Shown: positions 6,364-10,093 of the stretch, piece by piece
How positions within the stretch are numbered: position 1 is the first letter of the stretch
Layout of the letters: each line of letters starts with the position of its first letter
Assembly: GCA_963667515.2 (NCBI GenBank)
Contig: CAXXXY010000004.1
Coordinates: forward strand, 1-10,093
DNA: 10,093 nt
From: VYDC01 sp963667515
GTDB taxonomy: Bacteria; Chloroflexota; Dehalococcoidia; UBA2979
Direction: 5' to 3'
Translations under genes and position numbers: made by a program
Notes under the pieces: generated by a model
The model's database searches: none
Seen by the model: the letters and a program-made list of their open reading frames with translations, nothing else
Told to the model about the DNA's origin: nothing

Positions 6364-7458
6364 ATGAGCACCCGAATCGGACGGCCGACGGTCGCGATCG
6401 TCCTGAGCGACGAGGAGCGTGAGACGCTGGAGCGGTGGGCGCGCCGGCCGACATCGGCCCAGGCGCTGGCGCTGCGCTGTCGCATCGTCCTTGCAGCGGC
6501 CGAAGGGACATCGAATAAGGCGATCGCCGCGGTGCTCGATTGCCATCCGGTCACCGTCGGCAAGTGGCGCCGGCGCTTTGCGCAGTGGCGGCTCGATGGG
6601 CTACAGGATGAGCCGCGCCCCGGGGCGCCCCGCACGATCACCGATGCACAGGTGGAAGCGGTGATCGTCACGACGCTGGAGGAGCAGCCTCCCAACGCGA
6701 CGCACTGGTCGACCAGATCGATGGCAGCCGCGCTCGGGATGTCGCAGTCGGCGATCTCCAGGATCTGGCGCGCCTTCGGCCTGAAGCCGCACCTCGTGGA
6801 GAGCTTCAAGCTGTCGCCCGACCCGCAGTTCATCGACAAGGTCCGTGACGTGGCCGGGCTCTATCTCAACCCGCCCGACGCGGCGGTTGTGCTGTGCGTG
6901 GACGAGAAGACCCAGATCCAGGCACTCGACCGCACCGCGCCGACGGTGCCGATGATGCCCGGCGTCCCCGCCCGCCAGACGCACGACTACATCCGTCACG
7001 GCACGACGAACCTCTACGCGGCGCTCGATGTCGCTTCGGGATGCGTGATCACGGAGATGACCCCCCGGCACCGGGCTCGGGAGTTCCAGCAGTTCCTCAC
7101 CCTCATCGACCGCAGCGTTCCCCGTGAACTGGCGGTGCATGTCGTGCTCGACAACGTCTCCACGCACCGCACGCCCGCCATCCAGCGCTGGCTCCAGCGC
7201 CATCCCCGCTTCACCTTGCATTTCACGCCGACCTACAGCTCCTGGATGAACCTCGTGGAGCGCTGGTTTGCAGAGCTCACCAGCAAGTGGCTCCGGCGCG
7301 GCACGCACCACAGCGTCCCTGATCTGATCCGCTCAGTGGAGATGTGGGTCGCCAGCTGGAACGAGAATCCGAGGCCCTTCATCTGGCACAAGTCCGCGGA
7401 CCAGATCCTTGACAACCTCGCCGGATATCTAGAGCGCATTCCTGACTCGGGACACTAG
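6364..7458 (+). CDS. IS630-family transposase
   Basis: The 364-aa DDE transposase cuts and joins the element ends at TA sites. The N-terminal half holds two helix-turn-helix regions (about residues 38-75, with NKAIAAVLDCHPVTVGKWRR; and about 115-140, with SMAAALGMSQSAISRIWRAF) that bind the ends. The catalytic core has D180 (LCVDEKTQ), D263 (VVLDNVSTH) and E299 (NLVERWF), with 35 residues between the second D and E, typical of IS630. The ATG at 6364 has GGAG 4 nt upstream. The frame is open to the very end of the element, and its TAG stop consists of the duplicated TA plus the G of the target, so the stop is not inside the element. Length is normal and no lesion is seen, so it may be active. 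Confidence 0.95.
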   Translation: MSTRIGRPTVAIVLSDEERETLERWARRPTSAQALALRCRIVLAAAEGTSNKAIAAVLDCHPVTVGKWRRRFAQWRLDGLQDEPRPGAPRTITDAQVEAVIVTTLEEQPPNATHWSTRSMAAALGMSQSAISRIWRAFGLKPHLVESFKLSPDPQFIDKVRDVAGLYLNPPDAAVVLCVDEKTQIQALDRTAPTVPMMPGVPARQTHDYIRHGTTNLYAALDVASGCVITEMTPRHRAREFQQFLTLIDRSVPRELAVHVVLDNVSTHRTPAIQRWLQRHPRFTLHFTPTYSSWMNLVERWFAELTSKWLRRGTHHSVPDLIRSVEMWVASWNENPRPFIWHKSADQILDNLAGYLERIPDSGH

Positions 7459-7459
7459 G

Positions 7460-7592
7460 TGTAGTTCCCAGGGACGTTGTTTACAGGCGTGAGGCGGGGA
7501 CAGCCCCGCCGATACCGCCGTGCGGTCGGCGAACATTGTAGCGATAGAGCCAGCGCGGGAGCGCGTGCAGGCGTTCGGCGGCGCGGTACCAT
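7460..7592 (-). mobile_element. IS481-family remnant: 3' end of transposase and terminal repeat
   Basis: On the minus strand, a frame ending at TAA (7481-7483) reads AERLHALPRWLYRYNVRRPH and then GGIGGAVPASRL, the usual C-terminal end of IS481-family transposases (YNxxRPHxxLGGxxPxxRL). After the stop, the minus strand runs through a short spacer to an end reading GGGAACTACA; the outer edge is TGTAGTTCCC at 7460. The base order outside it restores GCTAGG, an NCTAGN target like those of IS481 elements, now split by the IS630 element. The catalytic core and the other end are missing. The inner boundary near 7592 is approximate. It is a different copy from the element at 8184-9230; the sequences are only distantly alike. 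Confidence 0.75.
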
Positions 7593-7643
7593 CGCGGCGA
7601 CGGCCCCACCCGAACAGGGGTCGGCGGGAGTGCGGGCGCGACG

Positions 7644-8183
7644 ATGTCAACGCGTGCGGTGGGTGCGGCAACGGTCCTCGCGGCGGCCGACGCGGTGGTG
7701 ATCATCGTGATCGCGGCCTGGGCTGCGCGTGGAGGAGACGGCGAGGCGTTCGTCGTTGACCCGGCCCCGACGGAGATGGCCACCCCGGCAGCTCGCGGGT
7801 ATGCCAATGGCGCGCCGTGGCCGTCGACGACCGTTCGAGGCCCGTCACGCGATCGGGCCGTGCTCGTCGCGCTCTTCGACGCGAGCGGTGGCAGATCCTG
7901 GACCAACGCGCAGAGATGGCTGTCCGGCCGGCCGATCGACGAGTGGTACGGCGTGTCCACCAACGGCGCAGGACGGGTAACGCGCCCGCGGCTGGTGGGC
8001 AACGGCTTGCGCGGGCCTCTCCCACCGGAGCTCGGGAACCTCGCCGCACTCAGGCACCTGGCGCTCAGTTCGAACGAGCTGAGCGGGTGGATCCCGGCGG
8101 AACTCGGAAACCTCGCGTCCCGAGTACCGGAGCGTGTGTGCCCATATGGTGATCTCGATCTCGGAGTCACACGCCGTATCAGG
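7644..8183 (+). pseudogene. LRR protein, truncated by IS481 insertion
   Basis: From ATG 7644 the frame has a hydrophobic N-terminal segment (about residues 5-28, VGAATVLAAADAVVIIVIAAW) acting as a signal anchor. A Pro/Ala linker follows, then the LRR N-cap DRAVLVALFDASGG...WTN...WYGV (about 70-105). Two leucine-rich repeats of the plant-like class come next: GLRGPLPPELGNLAALRHLALS, then ELSGWIPAELGNLAS. The repeat pattern stops near 8118, and the frame runs on into the IS element to a stop at 8205. Intact relatives usually have several more repeats and a Cys-containing cap, so this is a truncated surface or secreted protein, likely for binding. The Shine-Dalgarno (GGGAG, 7626-7630) is rather far from the ATG. 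The stretch 8119-8183 is in neither the repeats nor the IS ends. Confidence 0.75.
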
Positions 8184-9169
8184 TGTACTGACCACAGAGA
8201 GGTGTGAGACACGGCTGACGGGCGGGAGGCCGCCGAGCGAGCCGTGGGGACGGCGCCTGTTGTACCACCTCGGCCACCCTGCGAGGGCCCGCGCTTGCGG
8301 CGCGCGCTCGTCGGGTAGGCGAAGGCGTACGCCCAGCTGCGCAGCAGCATCTGGATGAAGCGCTCCGCCTTGCCGTTGGTGCGCGGCGTGTAGGGCCGCG
8401 TCCGCGGGTGGTGTAGCCCCAGTTCGTCGCAGCGCGACCACCGGACGTGTGAAGCGTACGCGGCGCCGTTGTCCGTCATGACTGCCTCGACCGTGACGCC
8501 CTGCTCGGCGAACCAGTGCAGCGTCCGCTCGAGGAAGGCGAGCGCGTCGTGGCGGCGGTCGGTGGGGAGCACTTCGGCGTAGGCCAGCCGCGAGGCGACA
8601 TGCACGTGCTGCCAGCCTGCGCGCGGACTGCGCGTCACTCCGTCGTTGAGGATGCGCTTGCCGACGTTCCAGAAGCGCCCCAGCTTCTTGGTATCGATAT
8701 GCAGCAGTTCGCCCGGGCGCTCGCGCTCGTGGCGCACCATCGGGGGCCGCGGTTCGCGCGGCAGCCGCGAGCGGCCGAGCCGCCTGAGCACCTTGCCGAC
8801 GGTCGAGGCCGGCCGGCCCAGCATCGCGCCAAGCGTGAGCGGTCCCGCGCCGCTGCGCTCGCGGGCGGCCACGATCTCGGCCTCCTCGGCAGTGGAGAGG
8901 CGGCGCGGCTGGCGCTTCGGCGTGGAGGGGCGCTCGCCCAGCCGCCGCCCAGCCGCCGCCCAGCCGCCGGCCCGGTAGCGCGCCCACCAGCGGTAGCCGC
9001 TGGCACGGCTGGCGCTGGCGCCGGCGCTGGCGGCGGCGTCCCTGGGGCTCACCCCCGCAAGCATCGCGTCGACGGCGCGGCAGCGCGCCTCGTACGAGTA
9101 GCGCATCCGCTTGGGGCGGCTGGTGGCATCATGCGTCGGGACCTCCTTCGGGACCTGGGTGGTGTTCAA
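8179..9169 (-). pseudogene. IS481-family transposase, two frameshifts
   Basis: Minus-strand DDE transposase. It has helix-turn-helix domains (YSYEARCRAVDAMLAGVSPR and later LTLGAMLGRPASTVGKVLRR) and an rve-type core with D159 (LLHIDTKK), D233 (VMTDNGAAY) and E269 (GKAERF), numbered from 9169. After AYAFAYPTSA the sense frame is lost and continues one frame over as ARALAGWPRWYNRRRPHGSL. Removing one GC from the GCGCGCGC run at 8300-8307 joins them. A second break lies in the left terminal repeat: removing one AG from CAGAGAGG (8194-8201) gives the ending VSRVSHLCGQYT with TGA at 8179-8181, just outside the element. The start is uncertain: TTG 9169 is the outermost, ATG 9106 the inner choice. 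A strong GGAGGT at about 9133-9138 points at an ATG in another frame. As written the gene should be inactive. Confidence 0.8.
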
Positions 9170-9230
9170 CCCCGAGTCTCGTCGGAGGCCCCTTCGCGAT
9201 CAGGTGTCTCGCAGGTGTGTAGTCAGTACA
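8184..9230 (-). mobile_element. IS481-family insertion sequence, 1047 bp
   Basis: The ends are inverted repeats: left TGTACTGACCACAGAGAGG... from 8184, right ...GTCAGTACA ending at 9230. The first nine bases match perfectly, and the match continues imperfectly for about 30 bp through GAGACAC. They have the TGT...ACA termini usual for IS481. To the right, ACTAGG (9231-9236) fits an NCTAGN target. The left flank is ATCAGG (8178-8183), which matches only 4 of 6, so the duplication is degraded or the left junction was rearranged. The element lies between a broken LRR gene and a broken SNF2 gene. Confidence 0.85.
8937..8969 (-). repeat. Three tandem 11-bp units inside the transposase
   Basis: CCCAGCCGCCG occurs three times in a row. 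It codes for part of the linker GGWAAAGRRLGERPS between the two DNA-binding helices. Three units together make 33 bp and keep the frame; loss or gain of one unit would break it. This is a likely replication-slippage site. Confidence 0.85.
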
Positions 9231-9530
9231 ACTAGGCTGAGGGCATCGGTCTGGAGAGTGTCCCGGTAGGCCATGAAGACGACCTGCATGGGCTGGCTCT
9301 GGCCGATGCGCCAGGAGCGCCATGACGCCTGGCGCGTGGTATGGACGGAGTCGTCCGTCTCGAGCCACACCAGCGTCGGGAAGTCGACAAGGTCGACGCC
9401 CGTCTGCGCCAGCCGGGGGTGGCAGACGAGCACGCCGCCGCTGAGAAGTCGGCTGGATGAGCACCACTGCCTGAGGCCCGGACCGCGCTAGCCCCTCGCC
9501 CTCAAGGAGATTGACCATCTCGTGGGCTCG
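9231..9530 (-). pseudogene. SNF2-family helicase, C-terminal fragment
   Basis: The minus-strand frame around 9231-9490 reads VLVCHPRLAQTGVDLVDFPT, then LVWLETDDSVHTTRQASWRSWRIGQSQP, then VVFMAYRDTLQTDAL. This matches the last helicase motifs (V and VI, RQAxxRxxRxGQ) of SNF2/Swi2-type ATPases, which move along or remodel DNA. A second piece in another frame (about 9440-9530: RRAHEMVNLLEGEGL) looks like an earlier part of the same RecA-like domain. The two are joined by a frameshift with apparent loss of codons. The 3' side is cut at 9230 by the IS481 element; the rest of the gene, including motifs I-IV, is not in the window. Such helicases are common in integrative elements and defence islands, but nothing here shows which. 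Confidence 0.7.
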
Positions 9531-9550
9531 CCTAGCCTTTCACTACATGG

Positions 9551-9907
9551 CTACATGCCGTAGGGAATGACATACGCCACATTCGGCAAGGGAATTAGCA
9601 TTATAGGAATGGAGAGTTGCCTTGATCCTGTTGCATCTTCTGCTGACTTTTCCATGAGCTGCAGTAGACCGATGTATTTGCCGTGTTTCGCACACTCTAT
9701 CAAGAGCGGACCGCCAACGGTCAGTGCTTATGCGGCCTTCTTCTTCGGATACCATCACGAAGCCGCCCCCGATCTGTGACACGGAAACTTCCTGAGTCGA
9801 GCCGCATTTCACTCTGACCCGGATTTGGTTATTTCTCCTCCGCCGAGGAGGGCACCGTAGTGCCTGTCTGGGTCAAGGTCGGGCATCGTCAGTTCGCCGT
9901 CAGCCAT
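9551..9907 (-). pseudogene. Possible small gene, ~119 codons, broken by frame changes
   Basis: An ATG at 9907 follows a strong GGAGGT by 4 nt and starts MADGELTMPDLDPDRHYGAL, ending at TGA after 32 codons. The next frame, whose GTG (9812) overlaps that TGA as GTGA, reads KCGSTQEVSVSQIGGGFVMV and SEEEGR. Near a GAAGAAGAAGG run (about 9738-9748) protein-like sequence moves back to the first frame: LTVGGPLLIECAKHGKYIGL, then LQLMEKSAEDATGS, ending VAYVIPYGM and TAG (9551-9553). Read together it could be one small protein with paired cysteines (KCGS, ECAKHG) and two compensating frame changes. Read as it stands it is a 32-aa peptide coupled to an 89-aa frame (to 9543). I do not recognise it. GC is lower than in mutSL. 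Weak support. Confidence 0.35.
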
Positions 9908-9956
9908 GGCTACCTCCGGGATAAGAACTCTGTCGCACTGCACGGTCCCGCCGCAA

Positions 9957-10093
9957 TCATCTGACGAGGGCGTCGTTCCGCGGCGGAACCGTGTTACGGG
10001 TGGCGAACATCACGATCGCAAAGGCCGGAAGCAGTAGCTCGTCGAGCGGCGGACCGATCCGGAGACGGCCAACCAGTGATTGGAGGCTGATCT
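9957..10093 (-). CDS. 3' end of an unrecognised gene entering from the right edge
   Basis: The minus-strand frame open at the window edge reads ISLQSLVGRLRIGPPLDELL and then LPAFAIVMFATRNTVPPRND, ending ALVR before TGA (9957-9959). It has regular residue use and GC-rich third positions, and no start lies in the window. A hydrophobic run LPAFAIVMFAT is near the end. A downstream ATG overlaps the stop (ATGA) but its frame closes after 16 codons. Too short to name. Confidence 0.4.
   Translation of the reverse strand, partial: ISLQSLVGRLRIGPPLDELLLPAFAIVMFATRNTVPPRNDALVR

Larger units (their letters stand above)
6273..7455 (+). mobile_element. IS630-family insertion sequence, intact
   Basis: The 1183-bp element has perfect 12-bp terminal inverted repeats, GTGTCCCGAGTC (6273-6284) and GACTCGGGACAC (7444-7455). 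It is bounded by TA on both sides (6271-6272 and 7456-7457), the target duplication expected of IS630/Tc1-mariner elements. It carries one transposase gene with no frameshift. It sits in the CTAG at the right border of the MITE-like element, which also borders an IS481 remnant. Confidence 0.93.

Noticed and set aside
8118..8126. GTCCCGAGT as the end of a second IS630 copy
   Set aside because: Only the 9-bp core matches, with no TA at the right place and no partner end nearby; mentioned only as an oddity of the unexplained 65 bp.
8300..8307. Programmed frameshift site in the IS481 transposase
   Set aside because: The run is an alternating GC repeat, not a slippery A/T-type heptamer, and a second, different frame break is needed; decay or error fits better.
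7481..9169. Single 562-aa minus-strand transposase
   Set aside because: It fuses the IS481 transposase N-terminal part, antisense of the LRR gene, and by chance the tail of a separate IS481 remnant. Terminal repeats at 8184 and 9230 show the element ends in between.
8516..9235. Plus-strand 239-aa frame
   Set aside because: Antisense of the IS481 transposase; no coherent motif.
9860..9964. Plus-strand 34-codon frame with GAGGAGGG before a GTG
   Set aside because: The ribosome site is good, but it overlaps the minus-strand candidates, is very short and resembles nothing I know. Not strong enough to list as a gene.

Overview
The window is very GC-rich through its core, uses GTG as well as ATG starts, and has Shine-Dalgarno sites. 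It carries a mutS-mutL pair whose MutL has the endonuclease motif found in bacteria without MutH. It also carries a lipoprotein resembling LppM, an LRR protein of the 'DRAxLVALxDAxGGxxWT' type, and a SNF2 helicase remnant. This mix suggests a high-GC environmental bacterium, perhaps a Chloroflexota lineage; that is an inference with low confidence.

Layout: (1) 52-636, an unrecognised gene of visibly lower GC. (2) 723-5188, a tight mutS-mutL operon (2 bp between genes), both apparently intact and the only firm housekeeping genes here. (3) 5212-5937, a lipoprotein with an N-terminal lipobox and a C-terminal membrane helix. (4) 5953-9230, an insertion-rich stretch: two short copies that encode the last ten residues of MutL, a 66-bp direct repeat, a 168-bp MITE-like element flanked by CTAG, an intact IS630-family element, the 3' remnant of an IS481-family element, a truncated LRR gene, and a nearly complete IS481-family element with a twice-frameshifted transposase. 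(5) 9231-9530, a SNF2 helicase fragment cut off by the IS481 element. (6) 9551-10093, lower-GC sequence with a weakly supported broken small gene and the 3' end of a gene entering from the right, both on the minus strand.

How it fits together: MutS recognises mismatches and MutL nicks the strand, so the operon is a self-contained, MutH-independent mismatch-repair core. Downstream the chromosome has been used repeatedly as an insertion target. At 6270-6273/7456-7459 one CTAG serves as the border of the MITE-like element, as the TA target of the IS630 element, and as the NCTAGN-type target of an IS481 element. Both larger transposase frames run into the terminal repeat and take, or would take, their stop codon from the target DNA. 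The copies of the mutL 3' end on the far side of the lipoprotein gene look like a scar of recombination or integration at mutL. I saw no CRISPR array, tRNA or rRNA. I did not find a convincing new defence system; the most original signals are the mutL-tail copies, the CTAG nesting, and the unknown genes at the two edges.
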